This document shows, piece by piece, positions 7,501 through 15,039 of a DNA stretch of 20,653 nucleotides. Every line of letters begins with the position of its first letter. Position 1 is the first letter of the stretch. Origin of the DNA: DASRJX01 sp035649235 (GTDB lineage Bacteria > Acidobacteriota > Polarisedimenticolia > Gp22-AA2); contig DASRJX010000254.1 of NCBI GenBank assembly GCA_035649235.1, positions 1 to 20,653 on the forward strand, written 5' to 3'. The notes under the pieces are model-generated. The model searched no databases and was not told the DNA's origin. It saw nothing but the letters and a program-made list of their open reading frames with translations. The position numbers were made by a program, and so were the translations under genes.

Positions 7501-7988
7501 CGTTCGCGGACAAGGTCGTCGTGAGCTCCGCGAAGCTCGTGGCGGCGCACCTGCATCGCCGCGGCTTCCCGCGCGAGCACAGTCCCGACGGGCGCCAGCC
7601 GCGCCTGTACGACTACGGCATCATGGACAACACGCAGCCGTTCCGGGTCATGACGGGCGACTACACGCACTTCGGCAGGGTGACCGACCTGCTCACGACG
7701 GCCGACGACCGCTTCGTGATCTTCGGCAAGGGGGAGGAAGTCACGCTCGAATTCCCGGTGAAGGGGCTGCCCGAGCCGCCGAAGGGGTCGACGCGCAGCT
7801 TCGTCCTCCAGGCCACGGGCTACTGCAAGGACATGGACCCGCACACGGCCCACGGTGACACCGTGGAGCCGCTGCCGTTCCGCGGCATGTCCTCGTATCC
7901 CTATGCCGAAGGGGAGTCGTACCCCGACGACGCGTTGCATCGCGACTACCGCCGGGAGTGGAACACGCGGCGGCTCGAAGGACGTTGA
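4581..7988 (+). CDS. Secreted TPR / FG-GAP (VCBS) repeat / ASPIC-UnbV protein with long C-terminal extension
   Basis: A 1135-residue protein beginning at ATG 4581, overlapping the deacylase stop and preceded by GAGGAGGG. Residues 1-24 look like a signal peptide. Residues 30-197 form about four to five TPR helical repeats for protein contacts. Residues 235-610 hold seven integrin-like FG-GAP/VCBS repeats, each with a calcium-binding acidic loop such as DLDGDGRPDL, DIDHDGDLDL, DVNGDGYVDL and DADNDGDLDL (near residues 274, 329, 379, 439, 489, 540 and 590). Residues 615-695 match the ASPIC/UnbV domain (GVGAKVEV, AGSGYLSS, FGLGSR, LLWPGG). The last 420 residues (LFAWNGGKYGFVTDILG, PDPEEYIKIEPDQL, ENLEEITYLDQVRLMVIDHP) form a further extension I recall next to ASPIC domains in similar bacteria, with no known function. 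It is probably extracytoplasmic, and its operon with an ABC-2 transporter may be functional. Confidence 0.9.
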   Translation: MRAGFGSSAAAVLLLAPALLKPGADTDDVFRANNRGAALMEQFKPQQALAEFERVTELAPGWAPGFVNLGLACLYARQMERAAGAFQQAIRLAPDQIEGHYGLAVLLKGQGRSEEAIAEFEAARTRDPKDPDMLYNIGLLQARQRRYPEAVAVLTRARQIDPNNMSIRYQLARALLQVGDTAKGQEEMAVYQRLAANDKIAQPTGNQYGEAGRYALVLTDYRAFSPEPGAGGGVAIRFSDATKESGVDFVHSGPGGDLDPASAARYGSGVAIGDLDGDGRPDLVFANASANGKAAAAVYHNRGGWKFDNATVSAGVSFRGIGLGAALGDYDNDDDLDLALTRVGGVVLLQNQGGGRFKDVTAAARVSIGGFPAGASWGDIDHDGDLDLYVARLKSKGGAGGAGSILLLNRGDGTFEDRTSALHVAGPAQGAMGALFTDLDLDRDIDLVVSAAGGQDALLDNRREDGFEDTGVSSGLSAKGFGRGVTGGDVNGDGYVDLVFAAGADGANTLLLNGPGRPMARRELPRPQGVASCGSVLFDADNDGDLDLFLTGSTNLLLMNDGQGGFTDASASAGLTETPVKDGRGAGAADLDGDGDLDLVVSTNGGRPLLLRNEGGSRNRWLDVKPRGLNSNRQGVGAKVEVQSGPFWQRREVQAGSGYLSSSPAEAHFGLGSRGLADVVRLLWPGGVLQAEMDVPVGQRLEPQEVDRKGSSCPLLFAWNGGKYGFVTDILGVGGLGLWLAPGVYGKPDPEEYIKIEPDQLRPLDGGYYLQILENLEEITYLDQVRLMVIDHPKDIDVYPNENSGGETVAEHRMLAVPRAERIAPIRATDHRGRDVLDRLLKVDRTYPDDFRLHALAGYADMHHVTLEFPESVEKKEGLVLFLYGWVDFEYSSSNFAAHQSGLSQTLPVLEMEGEDGLFQPVLKSIGFPPGLPRMMTVDLGPHGPLASRRMRIRTNMRVYWDQAFLARPLDEAAFADKVVVSSAKLVAAHLHRRGFPREHSPDGRQPRLYDYGIMDNTQPFRVMTGDYTHFGRVTDLLTTADDRFVIFGKGEEVTLEFPVKGLPEPPKGSTRSFVLQATGYCKDMDPHTAHGDTVEPLPFRGMSSYPYAEGESYPDDALHRDYRREWNTRRLEGR

Positions 7989-7992
7989 GGCG

Positions 7993-8994
7993 ATGAACGA
8001 GGCCGCCATCCGGACGCAGGAACTGGGCAAGGCCTACGTCAAGCGGCGCAGCCTCCGCGAGATCGCGATGAGCCCCTTCGCTGCGGCCGAGCCGGTCCAG
8101 GGCCTGGTCGACGTGACGCTGGAAGTCCGGCGCGGGGAGATCTTCGGGCTTCTGGGTCCGAACGGCGCCGGCAAGACGACGCTCCTCAAGATCCTGGCAG
8201 GTCTCATCCTGCCGACCCGCGGTCGCGCCGAGGTCGAGGGATTCGACCTGGCCAGCGAGGACCGGGCCGCCAAGCGGGCCATCGGCTTCGTCACCGCCGA
8301 CGAGCGATCGTTCTACTGGCGCCTCTCCGGCGAGGAGAACCTGGTGTTCTTCGCCCGTCTCTATGGACTCGGGGCGGAGGAGGCGCGCCGTCGTGTACGC
8401 GACCTGTGCGAGACGATGGAGCTCAAGGACGTGGCCGCCCGGCAGTTCATGAGCTACTCCTCCGGGATGAAACAGCGGCTGGCCATCTGCCGGGCGCTGC
8501 TTCACGACCCGGCGGTCCTCTGCCTGGACGAGCCGACGCGGAGCCTCGATCCGATCGCGGCCAAGCACCTGCGCCGCTTCGTGTCCGAGAAACTGCATGT
8601 CGGCCGCGGCAAGACGGTCCTGCTCGCCACGCACAACCTGGCGGAGGCGGAGGAGATGTGCGGCCGGCTCGTGGTGCTCGATCGTGGCCGCGTGGTGCGG
8701 CAGGGGCGCCTCGAGGAGATCACGGGCGGCCTCCCGGGTCGCGATGGCTACGTCCTCAGCGTGACCGGCAACGGCCGCGTCCCGGAGGATCCGCGCTGGA
8801 GCGCCGTGGAGGAGCCGCAACCGGGAGGCACGCTGCGGCTGACGGTCGCCGTCGATCGCGGCGGCGCGGCGCTCTCCGACCTGCTGCGGAGGCTCCTGGC
8901 GGGTGGCGCCACGATCCTGTCGTGCAGCCGGCGCGAGCCGAGCCTCCAGGAGGTCTTCGATCTGATGGACGAGGGCGGCGGAGGGGCGCCATGA
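7993..8994 (+). CDS. ABC-2 type transporter, ATP-binding subunit
   Basis: A 333-residue ATPase of the DrrA/CcmA-like ABC-2 exporter class that would power the adjacent membrane subunit. Walker A is GPNGAGKT (55-62), the signature is YSSGM (155-159, in place of LSGGQ, as is common in this class), Walker B is AVLCLDE (174-180, catalytic E180) and the switch histidine is H214. The C-terminal 100 residues form the regulatory extension usual for ABC-2 ATPases. The ATG lies 4 nt after the preceding stop with GAGG close by; an upstream in-frame extension into the FG-GAP gene is not used because homology begins at IRTQELGKAYVKR. The stop overlaps the permease start (ATGA), indicating translational coupling. 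The cargo (drug, polysaccharide or lipid) cannot be told from sequence. Confidence 0.93.
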   Translation: MNEAAIRTQELGKAYVKRRSLREIAMSPFAAAEPVQGLVDVTLEVRRGEIFGLLGPNGAGKTTLLKILAGLILPTRGRAEVEGFDLASEDRAAKRAIGFVTADERSFYWRLSGEENLVFFARLYGLGAEEARRRVRDLCETMELKDVAARQFMSYSSGMKQRLAICRALLHDPAVLCLDEPTRSLDPIAAKHLRRFVSEKLHVGRGKTVLLATHNLAEAEEMCGRLVVLDRGRVVRQGRLEEITGGLPGRDGYVLSVTGNGRVPEDPRWSAVEEPQPGGTLRLTVAVDRGGAALSDLLRRLLAGGATILSCSRREPSLQEVFDLMDEGGGGAP

Positions 8995-9797
8995 GGCCGC
9001 TCGGCACGCTTCTCGCCTTCCTCAAGCGCGACTTCCAGATCGAGATTTCCTACCGGACCTCGTTCGTGCTCCAGTTCGTCGGGATCCTGTTCTCGGTCGT
9101 GTTCTGGAGACTCCTGTCGAGGGTGGTCACGGCCGCGCCCGACACGCCGGGACTCGACGGCATCGACTACTTCGCGTACGTCCTGCTCGGGCTGGCCTTC
9201 TACCACTACCTGTCGGCCGCGCTGCTCGCCTTCTCCAGCAAGGTTCGCCAGGAGCAGATGACGGGCACGCTCGAGGCGATGCTGGTGACGCCCACGTCGC
9301 TGGGCACCATTGTGCTCGGATCGGCGCTATGGGAGTTCGTGATGACCTCGGTCAAGGCAGTCGTCTACCTGGGCGTCGGCTGGAGCATCGGCGTGAATCT
9401 CCGATGGGAGGGCCTGCTGCCCGGCCTGGTCGTGCTGATCCTGACGATCCTCGCCTTCTCCGGGATCGGCATCCTGTCGGCGGCCTTCATCTTCTATCTG
9501 AAGCGCGGCGACCCGATCACGTACCTGGTCTCCAGCGCCTCGGCGCTCCTGGGCGGCGTCTTCTACCCTCCGGAGGACATGACCGGCTGGATCGCGACGC
9601 TGTCGCGCTTCCTGCCGATCACCTACTCCCTGCGTGCCCTGCGCAAAGCCCTCCTGAAGGGGAGCGGCTTCGGCGAGCTCCTTCCCGACATCGCGGCGCT
9701 ACTTCTCTTTATCGCCGTCCTCCTGCCTCTCGGCATCGTCGCCTTCCGCTTCGCCGTCCGCAAGGCCCGGCAGGAAGGGTCGCTGGTGCAGTACTAG
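8991..9797 (+). CDS. ABC-2 type transporter, permease subunit
   Basis: A 268-residue inner-membrane protein with the six-helix ABC-2 plan: hydrophobic segments at roughly 25-42, 60-82, 105-131, 142-169, 176-194 and 232-254. The motif GGVFYPPEDM before the last third (188-197) and the QMTGTLEAMLVTP stretch (89-101) are typical of ABC-2 permeases, the latter contacting the ATPase. It starts inside the ATPase stop codon, so the two subunits should be made together, likely as a 2:2 complex. The gene ends the plus-strand run that begins at 2592; a new promoter lies 84 nt after its stop. Confidence 0.93.
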   Translation: MRPLGTLLAFLKRDFQIEISYRTSFVLQFVGILFSVVFWRLLSRVVTAAPDTPGLDGIDYFAYVLLGLAFYHYLSAALLAFSSKVRQEQMTGTLEAMLVTPTSLGTIVLGSALWEFVMTSVKAVVYLGVGWSIGVNLRWEGLLPGLVVLILTILAFSGIGILSAAFIFYLKRGDPITYLVSSASALLGGVFYPPEDMTGWIATLSRFLPITYSLRALRKALLKGSGFGELLPDIAALLLFIAVLLPLGIVAFRFAVRKARQEGSLVQY

Positions 9798-9880
9798 CCG
9801 CCCCCGATCCGAGGCTCCGGTCCGTCCCCCGCGGACGCAGGCCCGGCGGCTCGCAGGGGGAGATCATCGGTGGCCTCGCG

Positions 9881-9909
9881 TTGACGGGTCGGGGGCCGTG
9901 TGCTACATT
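9881..9909 (+). promoter_or_regulatory. Sigma-70-like promoter of icd-mdh
   Basis: TTGACG (9881-9886), a 17-bp spacer, and TACATT (9904-9909) preceded by TGC (extended -10) make a near-consensus promoter. Transcription would begin near 9916, leaving a leader of about 87 nt before the GTG start at 10003. The 205-nt gene-free interval 9798-10002 holds this promoter and two palindromes; I see no convincing terminator in it for the upstream transporter genes. Confidence 0.75.
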
Positions 9910-9966
9910 GCGCGCCTCTCCTGAGGGGCCGTATCCAGAGTTCGCGCGCGCCGCGAGACCGCCCGA

Positions 9967-9988
9967 CTGCCGGCAGGCCGCGGCCTGC
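9967..9988 (+). promoter_or_regulatory. Two overlapping palindromes abutting the icd ribosome binding site
   Basis: CTGCCGGCAG (9967-9976) overlaps the 16-nt perfect palindrome GCAGGCCGCGGCCTGC (9973-9988); they share GCAG. The second ends directly before the Shine-Dalgarno GGAGGA (9989-9994). Either DNA-binding protein recognition or alternative leader RNA hairpins could use this. In GC-rich DNA short palindromes are frequent, so a role is unproven. Confidence 0.4.
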
Positions 9989-10002
9989 GGAGGAACGTCA
10001 GG

Positions 10003-11253
<1,251 letters not shown>

Positions 11254-11272
11254 CACGCTGAAGGAGGCTTCC

Positions 11273-12199
11273 ATGCGGAAGAAGGTCTCGATCATCGGCG
11301 CCGGGAACGTCGGCGCCTCGGCTGCGGAGCGGATAGTCCAGCGCCGGCTGGCCGACGTCGTGCTGGTGGACATCGTCGAGGGGCTGCCGCAGGGCAAGGC
11401 TCTCGATCTCAACGAAGCGGGTCCGGTGGACGGTTACGACTGCCGCCTGACCGGGTCCAACGGCTACGAGGCCACGGCCGGATCGGACATCGTCGTCATC
11501 ACCTCGGGCCTGCCGCGCAAGCCGGGCATGAGCCGGGACGACCTGCTGCAGAAGAACTTCGAGATCGTCCGATCGGTGACCGAGCAGGTGGCGCGGCAGT
11601 CCCCGAAGGCGATCCTGATCGTCGTCAGCAATCCGCTCGACGCCATGGCGCACACCGCGCTCAAGGTGAGCGGCTTCCCACGGGAGAGGGTCCTCGGGAT
11701 GGCCGGGGTGCTCGATTCGGCCCGCATGCGCTTCTTCATAGCGGAAGCCCTCGGCGTCTCGGTGGAGGACACGCACGCCTTCGTGCTGGGGGGGCACGGC
11801 GACAGCATGGTGCCCTTGCCGCGCTACTCGACGGTCGCCGGGATCCCGATCACCGAGCTGCTCCCGCGCGATCAGGTCGAGGCCATCGTGCAGCGGACCC
11901 GCGACGGCGGCATCGAGGTCGTCAACCTGCTGAAGAGCGGGAGCGCCTACTACGCCCCCGCCTCCTCGATCGTCAGGATGGTCCAGGCCATCCTGCTCGA
12001 CGAGCACCGGATCCTGCCGTGCGCCGCCTGCCTCCAGGGGGAGTACGGCTACCTCGGCCTGTTCCTCGGAGTGCCGGTCCAGCTCGGCTCCGGAGGCCTC
12101 GAGAAGGTGATCGAGATCCGGCTGGCGGAGGACGAGAAGGCCGCGCTCGATCGGTCGGCGGCCGCCGTGCGCGAACTGGTCGCCAAGCTGGCGCTCTGA
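11273..12199 (+). CDS. mdh: Malate dehydrogenase (LDH-like, NAD type)
   Basis: Reversible oxidation of malate to oxaloacetate. The 308-residue protein has the LDH-like Rossmann start GAGNVG (9-14) with D33 at the end of the second strand, favouring NAD. Substrate-site arginines fall in LPRKPGMSRDD (R82 and R88; Arg at the discriminating position favours malate over lactate), then SNPLD with N120, VLDSARM with D148 and R151, and catalytic H175 in GGHGDSM. The ATG at 11273 follows a near-perfect AAGGAGG with a 5-nt spacer, and the N-terminal sequence MRKKVSIIGAG is a typical family start. It lies 19 nt after icd and is convergent with dacB, whose stop is 28 nt beyond; no terminator hairpin with a T tract is visible between them. 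Confidence 0.96.
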   Translation: MRKKVSIIGAGNVGASAAERIVQRRLADVVLVDIVEGLPQGKALDLNEAGPVDGYDCRLTGSNGYEATAGSDIVVITSGLPRKPGMSRDDLLQKNFEIVRSVTEQVARQSPKAILIVVSNPLDAMAHTALKVSGFPRERVLGMAGVLDSARMRFFIAEALGVSVEDTHAFVLGGHGDSMVPLPRYSTVAGIPITELLPRDQVEAIVQRTRDGGIEVVNLLKSGSAYYAPASSIVRMVQAILLDEHRILPCAACLQGEYGYLGLFLGVPVQLGSGGLEKVIEIRLAEDEKAALDRSAAAVRELVAKLAL

Positions 12200-12227
12200 C
12201 GACGGCGGCCGCGCGCCCCGGACGTCC

Positions 12228-13763
12228 TCAGGGCCGAGCGGCCTCCGGGACGGGCGCCGCCAGATCGGCGTCGGTGCTGGTTGCGATCTCGTCGACCAGG
12301 CGATCGATGGTCCGGTGCACCGCCTCGATCGTGCCCCGTGGCTGGTTCGCCAGGATGGCGAACGCGAAGACGCGGGCGTCGCGATTGGTCACGTAGCCCG
12401 CCAGGGACACGGAGCCCGAGACCCGGCCCGTCTTCGCCCGCACGCGCCGACGGGCCTGCTCGCCGCCGAAGCGATCGTTGAGCGTCCCATCGGCGCCGCC
12501 GATCGGCAGCGAGGTCATGAGCTCGGGGCCGATCTCGAAGTCGGCGCGGCTCCGCATCAGGACGTCGGCCAGGAGGCGCGCCGTCACCCGGTCGTCGTCC
12601 GACAGGCCGGATCCGTCGGCGAGCGTGATCGCCGCCGTGCTCACGCCGATCCCCGACAGGAACGCGCGCACCATCTCGACTCCCGAAGCGGTCGTCCCGG
12701 GGATGCCGACGAATTGCGCCCCGAGCGTCTTGAGGATCATCTCCGCCATGAAGTTGTTGCTGTTCTTGTTCATGTCGCGGACGAGCGCCGCGAGCGGGCG
12801 CGACTCGTGGATGTGGAGCGTGCGCGCCCCTTCGGGAACGGTGCCCGTGGAGATCCCGCCGGCGATCTCGATGCCGTACTGCCGCCCGATCTCGCGGAAG
12901 GCGTGCAGGGCGTAGAGGGCCGGCTCCTCGACCGCCCGGTTCAGCACCACAGCACCAGTTCCCCGCCGGATGGTGCCGCTCGCCACCAGGACGTTCTGCC
13001 CCTGATCGAAGGCGCGGTCGACGTTGATGGCCGTCGTCTGGTTGCCGGTGGTCGCCCGGTTGAGGACCTGGAAGTAGGAGGCGATCGGCTCGAGCGTCAG
13101 GTCGGGGCGCGCTCCCAGGAGAGGGGAGGGCTCGACGCGCACCGTGACAACGTTGAAGTTGCAGGAGAGGGCGCCGATGGGAGCGTTGTACCAGGAGTCG
13201 GCGGCAGGGGGCGGCCATCCCGCCGGCCGCCGCACCGTGTCGAAGTACGACTCGTCGGCGATGAGGCTCCCCTCCACGCGGCGCAATCCCATGTCGGACA
13301 GGCGCCGCGCGATCAGCCACCAGGCCTCGCCGACCAGATCGGGCGCGCCCCGCCCCTGGATGTAGAGGTTTCCTGGGAGAACGCCGGAGGCGTCGATCGC
13401 CGCGTCGGCGCAGACCCGGGTCTCGTAGACGAATTCCGGCTTCAGGAGCGCCAGCGCCGCCGCGCTCGTCAGGATCTTGAGGGTCGACGCGGGGCGGAGA
13501 AGGGCCGCCGCATTCTTCTCGTAGACCGGGCGCCCCTCCGGCAGCGACAGCACCGAGATCCCGGTTTCCTGGGGGTGCAGGACGGGCGAGGCGACGAGGG
13601 CCGCCAGCCGCGAGGCGAGCGCCGGCCGGCCGGACGGGGCAGGCTCGGGCGCAGCGGGGACGGCCGGCTTCTGGGCCGGAGGATCCGCCGCGGCGGCCCC
13701 GGCCGGGGCGGCGAGCGACGCGAGGAGGCAGGCGAGAAGCGTCCCGGTGATCGTCGGCGGCAT
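12228..13763 (-). CDS. dacB: D-alanyl-D-alanine carboxypeptidase/endopeptidase, PBP4 (DacB) type
   Basis: A periplasmic low-molecular-weight class C penicillin-binding protein trimming D-Ala from peptidoglycan and/or cutting peptide cross-links. The three serine-peptidase motifs are present: SxxK at S93-K96 (PASTLKIL), SxN at S335-N337 (KNSNNFM) and KTG at 444-446 (RAKTGRVSGSVS). The long insertion between the first two motifs, with NLYIQGRGAPDL and DESYFD, is the PBP4 hallmark. An N-terminal hydrophobic stretch followed by AAPAGAAAA gives a signal peptide, then a Pro/Ala-rich linker to about residue 48. I prefer ATG 13763 (511 residues) over GTG 13796 (522), because a -10 box overlaps the GTG region, which would put the GTG upstream of the transcription start. 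It is inverted between the icd-mdh and sucCD blocks. Confidence 0.92.
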   Translation of the reverse strand: MPPTITGTLLACLLASLAAPAGAAAADPPAQKPAVPAAPEPAPSGRPALASRLAALVASPVLHPQETGISVLSLPEGRPVYEKNAAALLRPASTLKILTSAAALALLKPEFVYETRVCADAAIDASGVLPGNLYIQGRGAPDLVGEAWWLIARRLSDMGLRRVEGSLIADESYFDTVRRPAGWPPPAADSWYNAPIGALSCNFNVVTVRVEPSPLLGARPDLTLEPIASYFQVLNRATTGNQTTAINVDRAFDQGQNVLVASGTIRRGTGAVVLNRAVEEPALYALHAFREIGRQYGIEIAGGISTGTVPEGARTLHIHESRPLAALVRDMNKNSNNFMAEMILKTLGAQFVGIPGTTASGVEMVRAFLSGIGVSTAAITLADGSGLSDDDRVTARLLADVLMRSRADFEIGPELMTSLPIGGADGTLNDRFGGEQARRRVRAKTGRVSGSVSLAGYVTNRDARVFAFAILANQPRGTIEAVHRTIDRLVDEIATSTDADLAAPVPEAARP

Positions 13764-13786
13764 CGTTCCCAATCCGTGGGCGTGGG

Positions 13787-13815
13787 ATTCTCGCACAGCC
13801 CCGAAACGCTGTCAA
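13787..13815 (-). promoter_or_regulatory. Probable promoter of dacB
   Basis: On the minus strand TTGACA (13810-13815), a 17-bp spacer and GAGAAT (13787-13792, four of six matches). Transcription would start near 13780 and give a leader of about 17 nt to the ATG at 13763. The -35 is perfect, the -10 only moderate. Confidence 0.5.
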
Positions 13816-13830
13816 AACAACGGTTTGACA
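13810..13830. repeat. Perfect inverted repeat TGTCAAA-N7-TTTGACA made of two -35 boxes
   Basis: The arms at 13810-13816 and 13824-13830 are exact inverse copies separated by 7 bp. Each arm contains the -35 hexamer of one of two divergent promoters (dacB leftward, sucC rightward). It may be simple juxtaposition of two consensus -35 boxes, or also an operator for a dimeric regulator that would control both directions. Confidence 0.6.
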
Positions 13831-13853
13831 CGATCGTGGTGAGGTGCTATAGA
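13825..13853 (+). promoter_or_regulatory. Sigma-70-like promoter of the sucC operon
   Basis: TTGACA (13825-13830), 17 bp, then TATAGA (13848-13853) preceded by TGC (extended -10). This is the best promoter in the window. Transcription would start near 13860, about 13 nt before the GTG of sucC, leaving room for the GGAG Shine-Dalgarno at 13864-13867. Confidence 0.8.
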
Positions 13854-13872
13854 GGGCCGTTCCGGAGCACTC

Positions 13873-15039
13873 GTGAGAGTCCACGAATACCAGGCCAAGC
13901 AGATCCTCAAGCGTTTCGACGTCGACGTCCCGCGCGGCGACGTCGCCTTCAGCGCCCGGCAGGCGGGGGCCGAGGCGGCGCGCCTGGGCGGCAAGGTGGT
14001 GCTCAAGGCCCAGATCCACGCCGGGGGCCGCGGCAAGGCCGGCGGCGTCAAGGTGGCGGCCGACCCGGGCGAGGCGGAACGCCTGGCGATGGAGATCCTC
14101 GGCAAGACCCTGGTGACGCCGCAGACGGGCCCCCAAGGGAGGCGCGTGCGCCGCCTCCTGGTCGAGGAGGCTTTGGATGTGGCGCGCGAGCTGTACCTGG
14201 GCCTGACGCTCGACCGCGCGCGCGGCGTGCCGGTGGTGATGGCCTGCGCCCAGGGCGGCGTCGAGATCGAGGCGGTGGCGGCCCGCGATCCGGACGCCCT
14301 GAGCATCGAGCCGATCGACCCTCTGCTGGGGCTGCGCCCTTTCCAGGCGCGGCGCATCGCCTACGCACTGGGGCTCGAGGGGGACCTGGTCACGCGGGCC
14401 GTGCGGCTGGTGACCAGCCTGGCCCGGGTCTACCAGGAGACCGATGCGTCGCTGGTGGAGGTCAACCCGCTCATCGTGACCGCGGGACGCGGGAGCCTGG
14501 TCGCCCTCGACGCCAAGATGAGCTTCGACGACAACGCCCTCTTCAGGCATCCCGAGATCCGCGATCTTCGGGACACCGACGAGGAGGACCCCCTCGAGGT
14601 CGAGGCGTCGGCCCACTCCCTCAACTACATCAAGCTCGATGGCAGCGTCGGCTGCATGGTGAACGGCGCCGGGCTGGCGATGGCGACCATGGACATCATC
14701 CAGCACGTCGGCGGCTCGCCGGCGAACTTCCTGGACGTGGGCGGGGGCGCCCGCGCCGAGCAGGTGGCCGCCGCCTTCCGGATCCTGGTCTCCGACGCCA
14801 ACGTGCGCGCCGTCCTGATCAACATCTTCGGGGGCATCCTGCGGGTCGACGAATTGGCGAAGGGCGTCGTGGAGGCGGTGCGGCAGGTGGGCGCCAAGGT
14901 GCCGCTCGTCGTGCGGCTCGAAGGCACCAACGTCGAGGAAGGGAAGAGGATCCTGCTCGAGGCGCGGATCAACGTCAGCGTCGCGGACGGGATGCTGGAC
15001 GCGGCGAAGAAGGTCGTGGCGCTGGCGGGCGGGCGATGA
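13873..15039 (+). CDS. sucC: Succinate-CoA ligase, beta subunit
   Basis: With SucD it converts succinyl-CoA, NDP and phosphate to succinate, CoA and NTP, the substrate-level phosphorylation step of the TCA cycle. At 388 residues it matches the E. coli subunit. The N-terminal ATP-grasp domain begins RVHEYQAKQIL and has the nucleotide-site lysine K45 (VVLKAQIHAGGRGKAGGVK), E98/E99 in LLVEEA, and the metal ligands N198 (EVNPL) and D213 (ALDAKM). The C-terminal domain carries GSPANFLDVGGGA and NIFGGI, which form the power helix and contact loop to the alpha subunit. The GTG start lies 5 nt after GGAG and is preceded by a near-consensus promoter. Its stop overlaps the sucD start (ATGA). Confidence 0.97.
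   Translation: MRVHEYQAKQILKRFDVDVPRGDVAFSARQAGAEAARLGGKVVLKAQIHAGGRGKAGGVKVAADPGEAERLAMEILGKTLVTPQTGPQGRRVRRLLVEEALDVARELYLGLTLDRARGVPVVMACAQGGVEIEAVAARDPDALSIEPIDPLLGLRPFQARRIAYALGLEGDLVTRAVRLVTSLARVYQETDASLVEVNPLIVTAGRGSLVALDAKMSFDDNALFRHPEIRDLRDTDEEDPLEVEASAHSLNYIKLDGSVGCMVNGAGLAMATMDIIQHVGGSPANFLDVGGGARAEQVAAAFRILVSDANVRAVLINIFGGILRVDELAKGVVEAVRQVGAKVPLVVRLEGTNVEEGKRILLEARINVSVADGMLDAAKKVVALAGGR

Noticed and set aside
9826..9840. Possible GTCCG/CGGAC hairpin after the permease gene
   Set aside because: A 5-bp stem with no following T run; ordinary for GC-rich DNA.
12232..12243. GGCC-GAGC-GGCC hairpin near the mdh/dacB convergent ends
   Set aside because: Short stem, no T tract on either strand, and it lies within the last codons of dacB; not a convincing terminator.
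12049..14706. 885-codon minus-strand open frame spanning mdh, dacB and sucC
   Set aside because: Runs across three well-supported genes in the wrong frame; in the dacB part it is a +1 shadow of that gene.
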